Shown: in pieces, positions 34,807 through 43,765 of the stretch
Numbering within the stretch: position 1 is the stretch's first letter
How the letters are laid out: every line of letters begins with the position of its first letter
Assembly: GCA_937872895.1 (NCBI GenBank)
Contig: CALMUP010000009.1
Coordinates: 124,001 to 188,000, forward strand
Length of the DNA: 64,000 bases
Source of the DNA: an uncultured Verrucomicrobiota bacterium
GTDB lineage: Bacteria > Verrucomicrobiota > Kiritimatiellia > CAIVKH01
Direction of reading: 5' to 3'
Position numbers and translations under genes: made by a program
The notes under the pieces: model-generated
Databases searched by the model: none
Seen by the model: only the letters and a program-made list of their open reading frames with translations
What the model was told of the DNA's origin: nothing

Positions 34807-35095
34807 TGTCCTCACCGTGCTGTTGCTGATCGCCGGCATGTTCTTTTTCCTCGCCGGCACCGTGGGCGTTCTTCGTTTCCCGGATGTGTTTACCCGCCTG
34901 CACGCCCTGACCAAGGCCGACAACCTCGGCCTGGGCCTGGTGGCGCTGGCCCTGATCCTCCAGGCCGATTCATGGTTCGTGGCGGTCAAGTTGCTGCTGG
35001 CCTGGTTGCTGCTGATGTTCAGCAGTTCCCTGGCCGCCTACCTCGTGGCCAATGCCGCGCTGCGCCACCGCATCAAACCGTGGAGGAAACCATGA
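34793..35095 (+). CDS. mnhG: Mrp-type antiporter subunit G (MnhG/MrpG)
   Basis: 100 residues and three helices; 'GTVGVLRFPDVFTRLHALTK' (about 21-40) is the family signature. Two in-frame ATGs exist. The GGAGG at 34782-34786 directly abuts the first (34787) but is 6 nt from the second (34793), so the second is chosen. It overlaps mnhF by 14 nt and the next gene by 4 nt. Confidence 0.9.
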   Translation: MNLIDVLTVLLLIAGMFFFLAGTVGVLRFPDVFTRLHALTKADNLGLGLVALALILQADSWFVAVKLLLAWLLLMFSSSLAAYLVANAALRHRIKPWRKP

Positions 35096-35346
35096 TGATC
35101 GCCTTGTTCGATTTCCTCCTCGCCATCACCATGCTCACCCTGGCCGCCGCCGCCGTCTTCGTGCGCTCCATGCTGCGTATGGTGGTGTTGTTCATGGTGT
35201 TCGGCCTGCTGATGGCCCTGGCCTGGGCCCGCCTGCGCGCGCCCGATATCGCCCTGACCGAAGCCGCCCTCGGCGCCGGTTTGACCGGTGCGTTGCTGCT
35301 GCACGCCTTGCGCCTGCTGCCGCCCTCCGGCAAGGAGGGTCCGTGA
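35092..35346 (+). CDS. MbhD/DUF4040-type subunit (equivalent to the MrpA C-terminal region)
   Basis: 84 residues, three helices. 'ARLRAPDIALTEAALGAGLTG' (in part, residues about 45-65) is the conserved DUF4040/MbhD motif found at the C-terminus of MrpA in Bacillus-type operons and as a separate subunit in membrane-bound hydrogenase-type (Mbh) operons. Its separate coding supports an Mbh-like gene order. GGAGG lies 6 nt before the ATG. Confidence 0.85.
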   Translation: MMIALFDFLLAITMLTLAAAAVFVRSMLRMVVLFMVFGLLMALAWARLRAPDIALTEAALGAGLTGALLLHALRLLPPSGKEGP

Positions 35347-36050
35347 ACAGGGTCGCATTTCGGTGCCTGCACGGCCTGGTGATCGCGGTGCTCGCCGGCC
35401 TGGCCTACCTGCTGGCGCGTGCCGTGCTGGCGCTCGATCCGGACGGTCGTGGCCTGTCCGATACGGTTACCTCCGCGATGCCGGAAAGTGGCGTGTTGCA
35501 TCCGCTGACGGCCGTGCTGCTCAACTTCCGCGGCTACGACACCTTGCTGGAGATCGCCGTGCTGCTCGTCGCCGTGCTGGCCGTCTGGTCGCTTGAACCG
35601 CCCGCTGCGCCGTGCTCCCGCGTCCTGCAGGAGCCGGCCCACCGCAACCCGGTGCTGCTGGTCGGACTCGGCGTCATGGTCCCGATGATTGCGATGACCG
35701 CCGGTTACTTCGTCTGGGTCGGCGCTTACCGGCCGGGTGGCGCCTTCCAGGGCGGGGCCTTGCTCGGTGCGATCGGCGTCATGCTCGCCTCGACCGGGGT
35801 CCTGCCGCCGTCCATCCGCCGCACCATCCGGCTGCGCCTCGCCACAACCATCGGGTTTGCCGTCTTCCTGCTCGTGGCCTTGCTGACCTCTCTATGGAGC
35901 GGCACGCTGCTGACGTATCCGAAGGCCTGGGCTGGCCTGATCATCCTCGCCATCGAAACCGCGTTGGCTCTGTCCATCGGCGTCTCCCTGGCCTTGTTGT
36001 TCATGGCCGCCGCCGACCGCGCCACCGTTCACCGGGAGGACGCGCCGTGA
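35343..36050 (+). CDS. mnhB: Fused MbhE/MnhB-type antiporter subunit
   Basis: 235 residues. The first 85 or so residues resemble MbhE (one long helix, then 'NFRGYDTLLEIAVLLVAV'). Residues about 100-230 are the MnhB domain with 'GYFVWVGAYRPGGAFQGGAL' as its signature. The GTG start overlaps the upstream stop (GTGA) and follows GGAGG. In Bacillus Mrp the E-like part belongs to MrpA, so this subunit splits and fuses the standard modules differently. Confidence 0.87.
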   Translation: MNRVAFRCLHGLVIAVLAGLAYLLARAVLALDPDGRGLSDTVTSAMPESGVLHPLTAVLLNFRGYDTLLEIAVLLVAVLAVWSLEPPAAPCSRVLQEPAHRNPVLLVGLGVMVPMIAMTAGYFVWVGAYRPGGAFQGGALLGAIGVMLASTGVLPPSIRRTIRLRLATTIGFAVFLLVALLTSLWSGTLLTYPKAWAGLIILAIETALALSIGVSLALLFMAAADRATVHREDAP

Positions 36051-36349
36051 CCGTGACCATCTACAGCCTGGCCGCGATCGCCCTGTTTGTGCTCGGCCTG
36101 TACGGCCTGTGGTGGCAGCCGCACCTGCTGCGCAAGCTGGTGAGCCTGAACATCGCCTCGGCCGGGGCCTTCCTGCTGATGGTGGCCCTGGCGTACCGCG
36201 GCGGTGATCCCGATCCCGTGCCGCATGCCCTGGTGCTGACCGGCATCGTGATCTCGGTTAGCGCCACCGCCTTCGCCGTGGTCCTCGCCGCGCGCCGCTA
36301 CCGCGAGACCGGTTCCGTGGAGCTCGATGAGCCGGAGGCGCGGTCATGA
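36047..36349 (+). CDS. mnhC: Mrp-type antiporter subunit C (MnhC/MrpC, NuoK-like)
   Basis: 100 residues, three helices, homologous to NuoK of complex I. 'LVSLNIASAGAFLLMVALAY' and 'HALVLTGIVISVSATAFAVV' are the conserved helices, including the buried polar and acidic residues. GTG start at 36047 overlaps the upstream stop; GGGAGGA lies 7-8 nt before it. Confidence 0.9.
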   Translation: MTVTIYSLAAIALFVLGLYGLWWQPHLLRKLVSLNIASAGAFLLMVALAYRGGDPDPVPHALVLTGIVISVSATAFAVVLAARRYRETGSVELDEPEARS

Positions 36350-37842
36350 ACGGGTGGGCCCTCGGACCCGAAACCGGCCTGGTCGGTTTTCCCGCCGTGG
36401 GTGCAGTCGTCCTGGCCATCGCCGCAGCCCGTGGACGCCGCCTTGTGGTCGGTTTGACCGTGGCCGCGACCCTGGCCGCTTTTGTCCTGACCCTCGCCCG
36501 CGTGCTGTCCATCGGCGCCTACGAACAGGACATCGGGGGGTGGGGCGCCCCGCTGGGCATCGGCTGGCGGATCGATGGCTTCGCCGTGCTGATGCTCGGC
36601 CTTTCCGTCGTGGTCGGCGCAGTGGTCAGCATCTACAGCCTTGCCTACTTTGGCGAGGATCCCGGCGACCGCCGCCGCGCCCTGTTCTTCTGGCCGCTCT
36701 GGTTGTTCCTCTGGTCCGCGTTGCACGGCTTGTTCCTGTCGCGCGACCTGTTCAACTGGTATGTGACGCTGGAATTGTCCGGCCTCGCCGCCGTGGCCTT
36801 GATCGCCCTGAGTGGCCGCGCCGATGCCCTGACCGGCAGCCTGCGTTACCTGTTGCTGGCCCTGGCCGCGTCGCTGCTCTACCTGCTCGGGGTCGTCGTA
36901 CTCTACAGCGCCACCGGCACCCTCGACCTGGCCCAGGTCGCCTCCCGCATGACCCCGGGACCCGTCGCACTCGCCGCGGTCCTGTTGATCACCACCGGCC
37001 TGGTGGTGAAGGCCGCCTTGTTCCCCGCCCACTTCTGGCTCCCTTCCGCCCACGCCAGCGCCCCGTCACCGGTCAGTGCCGTCCTCTCCGCTCTGGTGGT
37101 TAAGGGGGGCTTTTACATCCTCGCCCGCACCATGACCGGCCTGTGGCCCGCCGCCTCCGCCGACGGTGTGCTGCTGGTGCTGGGCTGGCTCGGCGGCGCG
37201 GCCGTGCTGTGGGGTTCGCTGCTCGCCATCCGCCAGCAACGCTTGAAGCTCGTCATCGCTTATTCCACCGTGGCGCAACTCGGGTACCTGTTCATCGCCT
37301 TCCCGTTCTGGATGGACGGCGTCGGGGAGCAGGCAGCCAGCCGCGCCTGGGCTGGCGCCGCCTACCAGGCGGTCTCCCACGGCCTGGCCAAGGCCGCCTT
37401 GTTCCTCGCCGCCGGGGTGTTGATCCACGCCCGCGGCCGCGATGACCTCGACGCCCTGCGCGGCCTCGGCGCCCACCTCCCTGTGACCGCCACCGCGATG
37501 GCCCTTGCCGGAATCAGCCTGATGGGCATCCCGCCCGGCGCCGGCTTCCTGCCGAAATGGATGCTGATGACCGCCGCCCTGCAGGAAGGCCGCATTATCC
37601 CGATCATGGTGCTGATGGCCGGAGGCCTGCTTGCCGTAGGCTACCTGTTCCGGATCTTCCGCCGCCTGCTCGCAGCTGACGATGTCGCGCTCGATCATGC
37701 ACCCCCGCGCACCATGGAAATCGCCGCCCTCGTCCTCGGTATCCTGTCCGTCATCGCCGGCCTCTCGTCGCTGCCTATCTTGTCGCTCTTGAGCATCGGT
37801 GCGCCGGAGGGAATGAACGCCTATCTGGAGGGCGTGCCATGA
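36346..37842 (+). CDS. mnhD: Antiporter-like proton-conducting subunit 1 (MnhD/NuoN type)
   Basis: 498 residues, about 14 helices. The antiporter signature 'FPAHFWLPSAHASAPSPVSA' and the Lys in 'VVKGGFYILA' form the half-channels. A conserved Glu lies in 'VTLELSGLAAVALIAL'. It shares the proton-channel fold of complex I subunits L, M and N. It is the first of three such subunits in this operon and overlaps both neighbours by 4 nt. Confidence 0.88.
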   Translation: MNGWALGPETGLVGFPAVGAVVLAIAAARGRRLVVGLTVAATLAAFVLTLARVLSIGAYEQDIGGWGAPLGIGWRIDGFAVLMLGLSVVVGAVVSIYSLAYFGEDPGDRRRALFFWPLWLFLWSALHGLFLSRDLFNWYVTLELSGLAAVALIALSGRADALTGSLRYLLLALAASLLYLLGVVVLYSATGTLDLAQVASRMTPGPVALAAVLLITTGLVVKAALFPAHFWLPSAHASAPSPVSAVLSALVVKGGFYILARTMTGLWPAASADGVLLVLGWLGGAAVLWGSLLAIRQQRLKLVIAYSTVAQLGYLFIAFPFWMDGVGEQAASRAWAGAAYQAVSHGLAKAALFLAAGVLIHARGRDDLDALRGLGAHLPVTATAMALAGISLMGIPPGAGFLPKWMLMTAALQEGRIIPIMVLMAGGLLAVGYLFRIFRRLLAADDVALDHAPPRTMEIAALVLGILSVIAGLSSLPILSLLSIGAPEGMNAYLEGVP

Positions 37843-39329
37843 TACCCGACACCCTCGTGCCGCTCGCCGTGCTGCTGACCTCGTTCATCACCGGCATCGC
37901 GATCCTGTTGCTCGGCGAGGACCGCGTCCGTTTGCGTACCGTGCTGAACCTCGCCGGCGCGGTGCTGAAACTTGCACTGGTCATGCTGATGCTGTGGGGT
38001 GTGTTCCACGGCCATGCCTACCAGACGCGCATCCCGTTCCTGCCCGGCATGGACCTCGTGCTGCGCGCCGACGGCATGACCATCCTGTTCGCCTCCCTGT
38101 CCGCCGTGCTCTGGCTGCTCACCACCGTCTATGCCATCGGCTACCTCGAAGGCGCGCCCCACCGCCGCCGCTTCTTCGCCTACTTCAGCTTCTGCGTGAC
38201 CGCGACCATGGGCGTCTCGCTGGCCGGCAACCTCGTCACCTTCTTCCTGTTCTATGAAGTGCTGACCCTGACCACGTTTCCGCTGGTCGTCCACCGCGGC
38301 ACGGAAAAGTCGATGAAGGCCGGCGCGGTGTACCTCGCTTATACCCTGGGCGGGAGCGCCCTCGTGCTGGTCGGCATGCTCTGGCTCTACACCATCGCCG
38401 GACCCTTCGACTTCACCGAAACCGGCGTGCTCGGCGACCTGTTCGCGCAACACCGGATCGCCCTGACCGTGATCTTCTTCCTGCTGATGCTAGGGTTCGG
38501 CGTGAAAGCCGCCGTTTTCCCGTTTCACGCCTGGCTGCCCGCCGCGATGGTTGCGCCCGCCCCGGTGAGCGCCTTGCTGCACGCGGTGGCCGTGGTCAAG
38601 GCCGGCGCCTTTGGCATGGTGCGCGTGGTGTACGATGTGTACGGTATTTCGCTTTGCGACGAGGAGGCCCTGCTGCCCGCGTTCATGGTGCTCGCCGCGA
38701 TCACCATCCTCTACGGCTCGTTGCGCGCCCTGGCCCAGGACGACTTCAAGAAACGCCTCGCCTTCTCCACGGTCAGCCAGGTGTCGTATATCCTGCTCGG
38801 CATCGCGATGTTCGGTCCGATGGGCACGATCGGCGGACTCGTCCACCTCGTCCACCAGGGCATCATGAAGATCACCATGTTCTTCTGTGCCGGCAACGTC
38901 GCCGAAACCCTGCACCTCCACAAGATCAGCGAACTGAAGGGGGTGGGGCGGCGCCTGCCCCTGACCATGGGTGCCTTCACCGTCGCCGCGCTCGGCATGA
39001 TCGGCGTTCCGCCCCTGGCCGGCTTTGTCAGCAAATGGCACCTCGGTCTTGGCGCGATTGAATCCGGCCACCCGTGGATTCTCGCCGTGCTCGCCGCGAG
39101 CAGCCTGCTGAATGCCGCCTACTTCCTGCCCATCCTGCGCACCGTCTGGTTTGATCAGCCGGATACGCCGTGGCCCGCCCCGGAAGGCGGATGCCGCCTC
39201 GAAGCTTCGTGGTGGTTGCTCGTGCCGCCCCTCGCCACCGCCTTGCTGACCATCCTGGTCGGCCTGCTCGGCGGCTCGGTGCTCAGTCCGATCCACTGGG
39301 CCTACCTCGTCGTCGGGAGGGAATACTGA
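37839..39329 (+). CDS. Antiporter-like proton-conducting subunit 2 (NuoM/MrpD type)
   Basis: 496 residues. 'FYEVLTLTTFPLVVH' has the TM5 Glu, 'GVKAAVFPFHAWLPAAMVAP' the TM7 Lys and 'AVAVVKAGAFGMVRVVYDVYG' the TM8 Lys, all typical of proton-translocating subunits. 'LHKISELKGVGRRLP' is characteristic of MrpA/D-like members. ATG at 37839 overlaps the previous stop by 4 nt, and its own stop overlaps the next start by 1 nt. Confidence 0.88.
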   Translation: MIPDTLVPLAVLLTSFITGIAILLLGEDRVRLRTVLNLAGAVLKLALVMLMLWGVFHGHAYQTRIPFLPGMDLVLRADGMTILFASLSAVLWLLTTVYAIGYLEGAPHRRRFFAYFSFCVTATMGVSLAGNLVTFFLFYEVLTLTTFPLVVHRGTEKSMKAGAVYLAYTLGGSALVLVGMLWLYTIAGPFDFTETGVLGDLFAQHRIALTVIFFLLMLGFGVKAAVFPFHAWLPAAMVAPAPVSALLHAVAVVKAGAFGMVRVVYDVYGISLCDEEALLPAFMVLAAITILYGSLRALAQDDFKKRLAFSTVSQVSYILLGIAMFGPMGTIGGLVHLVHQGIMKITMFFCAGNVAETLHLHKISELKGVGRRLPLTMGAFTVAALGMIGVPPLAGFVSKWHLGLGAIESGHPWILAVLAASSLLNAAYFLPILRTVWFDQPDTPWPAPEGGCRLEASWWLLVPPLATALLTILVGLLGGSVLSPIHWAYLVVGREY

Positions 39330-41089
39330 TGCCGACCTGGCTGGCCCTGCCCGAACCGGTGCACCATGCGTTGCTGGTGCTCGCCCCGCTGTTACCGTTG
39401 CTGCTGGCGCTGCTCGGTGCCCACGCGGCCAGCGCCCGCTGGCTCGTCCGCACCGCCCCGTTGGCCACCCTGCCGGCCTGGCTGCTCGTCTTCGCCGGTC
39501 CCGCCGAACGCGCCTGGCCCGACCTGCTGCTCGGCCTGGTGCTCGGCATCGATCTGCCTCGTTCCGCATGGCTGGTCTTGACGCTCCTGCTGTGGACCTG
39601 TGCCACCTGGTTCGGCGTCACCTACATGGCCCACGACGAACACCGCCGCCGCTACCAGTTTTTCCTGCTCGGGGCGATGTCCGGCAACATCGGATTGATC
39701 CTCGCCCGCGATCCGATCACCTTCTTCAGCTTCTTCGCGCTGATGAGCCTGATGTCGTACGGCCTCGTCATCCATGACGGACGTCCCGGCTCCCTCCGCG
39801 CCGGCCGCGTGTACCTCGGCATGGCGCTGCTCGGCGAGATGCTCCAGTTCGCCGCCCTCGGCCTGCTGTTCTTCGAGCCCGCCGCCGCCGCGATGAGCGG
39901 AAGCGGCCTGACCATCGACCAGTTGGCCAACCGCGACCTGTCGGCCTCGACCATCGGTCTGTTGCTCGCCGGTTTCGGCGTGAAGGCCGGCCTGCTCGGC
40001 CTGCACATGTGGTTGCCCATGGCCCATCCCGTTGCGCCAACCCCGGCCAGCGCCGTGCTGAGCGGCAGCATGATCAAGGCGGGGTTGATCGGATGGATGA
40101 CCTTCCTGCCGCTCGGGTCTGCCGCCTATCCAAACCTCGGCGCATCGGTCGCCGTTCTCGGGGTAACCGGGGCCTTGATGGCCGCGCTGGCCGGCCTGCT
40201 GCAGACGCACCCCAAAGCCGTGCTCGCCTACTCGAGCGTCAGCCAGATGGGCCTGATGATCTCCGCCGTCGGCCTCGGCCTGATCGACCCCGCTACCGGG
40301 AAACTCACCCTGTGGATCGTCCTGCTCTACGCCCTGCACCACGGCATCGCCAAGTGCCTGCTCTTCCTGTCGGTCGGCCTGCGCACCGTGCGTCCGATGC
40401 GCGGATTCGAAACAACCCTGTTCTGGAGCGGCACGATCTTCGCCGCCATCGCCCTGATCGGAGCCCCGTTCACCAGCGGTGCCGTGGCGAAGAGCCACCT
40501 CAAATACCTCGTCAAGGACAGCGTGTGGATCGGCGCCCCGACCCTCGGCCTGTTCCTCACCGCGGCCGCCGCCGGCACCACCATCCTGATGTTCCGGTAC
40601 CTGGCCACCCTGCGCCGACTCCAGCCGGACCCGCACCACACCGCCCCCGCGCGCATCCTCCTGCCGTGGCTGGTCCTGCTCCTCGCCACCCTCGCCGCGA
40701 CCCCGGCCGCCGCCGGCTGGTGGGCGAAACGCGGTGGACTGCCTCCCGCGCCGATGCTAGATGCCCTGACCCTGCTGCTGCCTCTGCTCGCCGGCGCGGT
40801 GCTCTACGCTTTGATCACCCGCGCCCTGCGCCTCGACACCCGCACCGAACCCGTGATCCCGCCCGGCGACCTCGTCGCGTGGCTGCACCATGCCTGGGCC
40901 CGCATTCAACCCACGCGCCCCGCGGCCGCGTCCGTCGCACCACCCGCACCGCCGTCGTTCTCCGCCCACCCCGCGCTCGCTCGGCTCGCCCGCCTCGAGG
41001 GAACCCTCTCCCGCTGGGCCACCGGCCTCGCCGCCATCGCCCTCGCCGTCCTCCTCTTCGCCGCCATGGCCTGGTGGACCGGATCCTGA
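39329..41089 (+). CDS. Antiporter-like proton-conducting subunit 3 (NuoL/MrpA type)
   Basis: 586 residues, about 15 helices. 'GVKAGLLGLHMWLPMAHPVAP' carries the channel Lys/His, and 'GSMIKAGLIGWMTFLP' the second Lys. The C-terminal 90 residues are Ala/Pro-rich and end in a last helix, longer than in subunits 1 and 2. Start ATG at 39329 shares its A with the upstream TGA; the in-frame extension upstream lies inside subunit 2. Three antiporter-like subunits in one operon exceed the two (A and D) of standard Mrp. Confidence 0.85.
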   Translation: MPTWLALPEPVHHALLVLAPLLPLLLALLGAHAASARWLVRTAPLATLPAWLLVFAGPAERAWPDLLLGLVLGIDLPRSAWLVLTLLLWTCATWFGVTYMAHDEHRRRYQFFLLGAMSGNIGLILARDPITFFSFFALMSLMSYGLVIHDGRPGSLRAGRVYLGMALLGEMLQFAALGLLFFEPAAAAMSGSGLTIDQLANRDLSASTIGLLLAGFGVKAGLLGLHMWLPMAHPVAPTPASAVLSGSMIKAGLIGWMTFLPLGSAAYPNLGASVAVLGVTGALMAALAGLLQTHPKAVLAYSSVSQMGLMISAVGLGLIDPATGKLTLWIVLLYALHHGIAKCLLFLSVGLRTVRPMRGFETTLFWSGTIFAAIALIGAPFTSGAVAKSHLKYLVKDSVWIGAPTLGLFLTAAAAGTTILMFRYLATLRRLQPDPHHTAPARILLPWLVLLLATLAATPAAAGWWAKRGGLPPAPMLDALTLLLPLLAGAVLYALITRALRLDTRTEPVIPPGDLVAWLHHAWARIQPTRPAAASVAPPAPPSFSAHPALARLARLEGTLSRWATGLAAIALAVLLFAAMAWWTGS

Positions 41090-41197
41090 TTCCAGCCGCC
41101 ACCGAACGAAAACCTGCCGCTCCGGCAACCAGCCCGCGCCCGCTCGCTTCGCGGTTGGCACGCGGCCTCGAATCGGTTACAGTGCGCGCCCATACCT

Positions 41198-42232
41198 ATG
41201 ACCACGGAACCTTTTGGAACGATGTTGGCCGGTGCGGTGGATGTCCTGCGTCCCGCCCACGAACGCTTTATTCGGCAGCCGGTGGATTGGGACCTGTTGG
41301 ACAGCGGCGTCGAATTCGCCCCGAAGCGCCAGTCCACCATTGAGCGCCCGGTCTCCGTCGCCGGCCCCGGCACCTTCATGGCGAAGGAGAACCGCGTGCT
41401 CCGCTTCGAGCCGACCGACCTCGAGGGCTGGTGGTTCGTGCGCGACGACCTGCCCGACTGCCTGCCCGTCCGCGTCTCCATCCGCAATGTCTGGACCACC
41501 GGCGACATCGTCAGCAACATCGTCCTGCGCAGCGGCCCGCCCCAGAACTACATCCGCATGGTCGAACACATCGTCGCCCTCAAGTGCGGCCTGCCCATCG
41601 ACAACGTGATGATCCGCATGGGCTCCGGCGATCCGCCGTTGTTCAAGCGCGGCAGCCTCGACCTTGTCGAGACCCTCGAAGCCGCCGGCCGCCGCGAAAC
41701 CGACCGCCCCGTCCGTTATTTCACCGTGAAGGAGAAGGTCACCGTCGGCGCCCCCAACGGCAGCTACCTGACCTTCCATCCCTGCACCTCGGCCACCCCG
41801 CGCCTGACCCTCGACTGCGCGATCGACTTCCCGACCGCCATCGGCCAGCAGCGCATCCGGTTCATGCTCAACGAAGGCCACTTCAAGTACGGCTCCGAGG
41901 CGCGGACCAACACCCCGTTCATCAAGATGCTTTACTGCCGCACCATCGGGAAACTCTTCGCCGATGTGCGCAACCTCGGCTACACCCGCGACAACATCCT
42001 GATCGCCAGCAAGTGGGGCTACCTGAACGAACCCAAGCTCATCCACGGCAAGAAGTCGCTCGAGGCCGTCTGGCACCGCGCCACCCTCGACCTCCTCGCC
42101 GCCATCGCCCTGCTCGAGGAAGGCCGCTTCTGCGGCCACATCGAATCCTACCGCGCCGGCCACGGCCTCGACTGCCTCGCCATGCGCCTCCTCTACAAGC
42201 ACGACAAGCTCGTGGAAGTGCCCAATCCGTAA
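41198..42232 (+). CDS. Divergent LpxC-like UDP-3-O-acyl-GlcNAc deacetylase
   Basis: 344 residues with the LpxC fold signatures. 'MVEHIVA' carries the catalytic-base Glu123 and zinc ligand His124. 'VWHRATLDLL' gives His293 and Asp298, and 'GHIESYRAGHGL' gives the catalytic His322. In E. coli LpxC the second zinc His and the Asp are 4 apart; here they are 5 apart, an insertion at the metal site. The sequence is otherwise far from typical LpxC and about 40 residues longer. It may perform lipid A deacetylation or act on a related glycolipid. It is 108 bp after the antiporter operon and precedes a glycosyltransferase and an LpxH-like gene. Confidence 0.72.
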   Translation: MTTEPFGTMLAGAVDVLRPAHERFIRQPVDWDLLDSGVEFAPKRQSTIERPVSVAGPGTFMAKENRVLRFEPTDLEGWWFVRDDLPDCLPVRVSIRNVWTTGDIVSNIVLRSGPPQNYIRMVEHIVALKCGLPIDNVMIRMGSGDPPLFKRGSLDLVETLEAAGRRETDRPVRYFTVKEKVTVGAPNGSYLTFHPCTSATPRLTLDCAIDFPTAIGQQRIRFMLNEGHFKYGSEARTNTPFIKMLYCRTIGKLFADVRNLGYTRDNILIASKWGYLNEPKLIHGKKSLEAVWHRATLDLLAAIALLEEGRFCGHIESYRAGHGLDCLAMRLLYKHDKLVEVPNP

Positions 42233-42251
42233 GGTCTCGACCCCGCGCGGT

Positions 42252-42280
42252 TTGACCGATTCCTAGGCGTTCGCTCATAC
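42252..42280 (+). promoter_or_regulatory. Candidate sigma-70-type promoter before the GT4 gene
   Basis: TTGACC (42252-42257) is 17 bp from TCATAC (42275-42280), some 67 nt before the ATG at 42347. It lies just after the LpxC-like stop and would drive the glycosyltransferase-phosphatase pair. Confidence 0.35.
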
Positions 42281-42346
42281 CGTTCTCATCATCGATCCGC
42301 ATCGTTCGCTCAACCACCAAGGGTCGGTGGGGAGGGAGGAGCGGCG

Positions 42347-43765
42347 ATGGCGACAACTCAGACCGGATACCGGAACCGGATGCAGGTGGCCTGGAGCAAC
42401 CTGCAGGCGAACCGCGGCTTGCGCCCGGTCGATCTGATCAACGGCTACCGGATGGTCCATCCGCTGCGCGCCCTCGCCGGTCCCGGCGAACCGTTTGATG
42501 TCGCCACGCTGGCCATGGAGCTCTTCACCCGCCTGCAGATCCGCTACCAGCCGCACCACCCGGTGCCCGCCCCGATCCGGCCCGAGACCGATCTTCCCCG
42601 CACCACCCGCGGCGAACGCCGGGTCGGCCTGTTCATCGATGCCCCCGACCACCTCAGCGGCGTGGCCATGACCCTGAACGAATGGCGCACCGAAGCCGCC
42701 CGCGCCGGCCACACCCTCGTCGTCCATACCTGTGCCCACCGCAGCCCCGAGCCGGGCCTCGTCGCCTTCCCGCCGATGGGCACCATCGGCCTCGAGGTGT
42801 ACGATGGACTCCGCTTGTCGATCCCGCGGTTCGACGATGTCCTCGATTACATCCGCCGCATGCGTTTCGATGCCATCCACGTCTCCACCCCCGGTCCGAT
42901 GGGCCTGCTCGGCCTGCTCGCCGCCCGCCAACGCGGCCTGCCCGTGTACGGCACCTACCACACCGATTTCCCGCGCTACGCCCGCACCCTCACCGGCGAT
43001 CCCGCCTTCGAGTCCTTCGCCTGGAAATTCATGCGCTGGTTCTACGGCCAGCTCGACCGCGTGGCCGCCCCGACCGAATCCGTCCGCCGAGACCTGGCCG
43101 ACCACGGCTTCGAACCCGCCCGGATCGAGGTGGTGGGGCGGGGCGTCGATACCACCCGCTTCCTCCCCGGGCTGCGCGATCCCGCCTGGCGCACCACCTG
43201 GGGCAGCGGCAAGTCGCTGGTCCTCCTCTACGTCGGCCGCCTCTCCCGCGAGAAGAACCTCGACGTCCTGCTCAACGCCTTCCTGCGCCTGATCCCGCGG
43301 CGTCCCGACCTCGGGCTGGTCTTCGTCGGCGACGGACCGCACCGCGCCGCTCTCGAGCGTTTGGCCACCGGCGCCCCGGTCCGCTTCACCGGCTCCTGCA
43401 CCGGCGACGCGCTCGCCCGCGCCTACGCCTCCAGCGACCTGTTCGTTTTCCCGAGTACCACCGACACCTTCGGCCGCGTCGTGCTCGAGGCCCAGGCCTC
43501 CGGCCTTCCCGTCGTTGTCTCCGATGCCGGCGGACCCAAGCACGCCATGCGCGACGGCATCACCGGGGTCGTCGTCCCCGACCTTCGCGAGGACAACCTC
43601 GCCGCCGCCCTCGATGCCGTCACCAACGAGCCCGCCCGGATGAACCGCCTCGCCCGCGCCGCCCGCCGCTATGCCACCACCCAGAGCCTCGAAGCCTCCT
43701 TCAACGCCTTCTGGAACCTGCACCGTGCCGCCGTCCACCAACCCGCCGGAGAACGCACCCCATGA
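42347..43765 (+). CDS. Family 4 glycosyltransferase (GDP-mannose/UDP-sugar type)
   Basis: 472 residues with a GT-B fold. An N-terminal extension of about 90 residues precedes 'RVGLFIDAPDHLSGVAMTLNEW' (in part), the acceptor-domain start. 'GTYHTDFPRYA' and 'VAAPTESVRRDL' match the MgtA-like mannosyltransferase group. The donor domain has 'LYVGRLSREKNLDVLL', 'VFVGDGPHRAALE' and 'FPSTTDTFGRVVLEAQASG', with the EX7E-type catalytic and ribose-binding Glu. Likely transfers a sugar to a lipid or glycolipid acceptor in the envelope. The strong GGAGG at about 42335 defines the start. It overlaps the phosphatase gene by 4 nt. Confidence 0.88.
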   Translation: MATTQTGYRNRMQVAWSNLQANRGLRPVDLINGYRMVHPLRALAGPGEPFDVATLAMELFTRLQIRYQPHHPVPAPIRPETDLPRTTRGERRVGLFIDAPDHLSGVAMTLNEWRTEAARAGHTLVVHTCAHRSPEPGLVAFPPMGTIGLEVYDGLRLSIPRFDDVLDYIRRMRFDAIHVSTPGPMGLLGLLAARQRGLPVYGTYHTDFPRYARTLTGDPAFESFAWKFMRWFYGQLDRVAAPTESVRRDLADHGFEPARIEVVGRGVDTTRFLPGLRDPAWRTTWGSGKSLVLLYVGRLSREKNLDVLLNAFLRLIPRRPDLGLVFVGDGPHRAALERLATGAPVRFTGSCTGDALARAYASSDLFVFPSTTDTFGRVVLEAQASGLPVVVSDAGGPKHAMRDGITGVVVPDLREDNLAAALDAVTNEPARMNRLARAARRYATTQSLEASFNAFWNLHRAAVHQPAGERTP

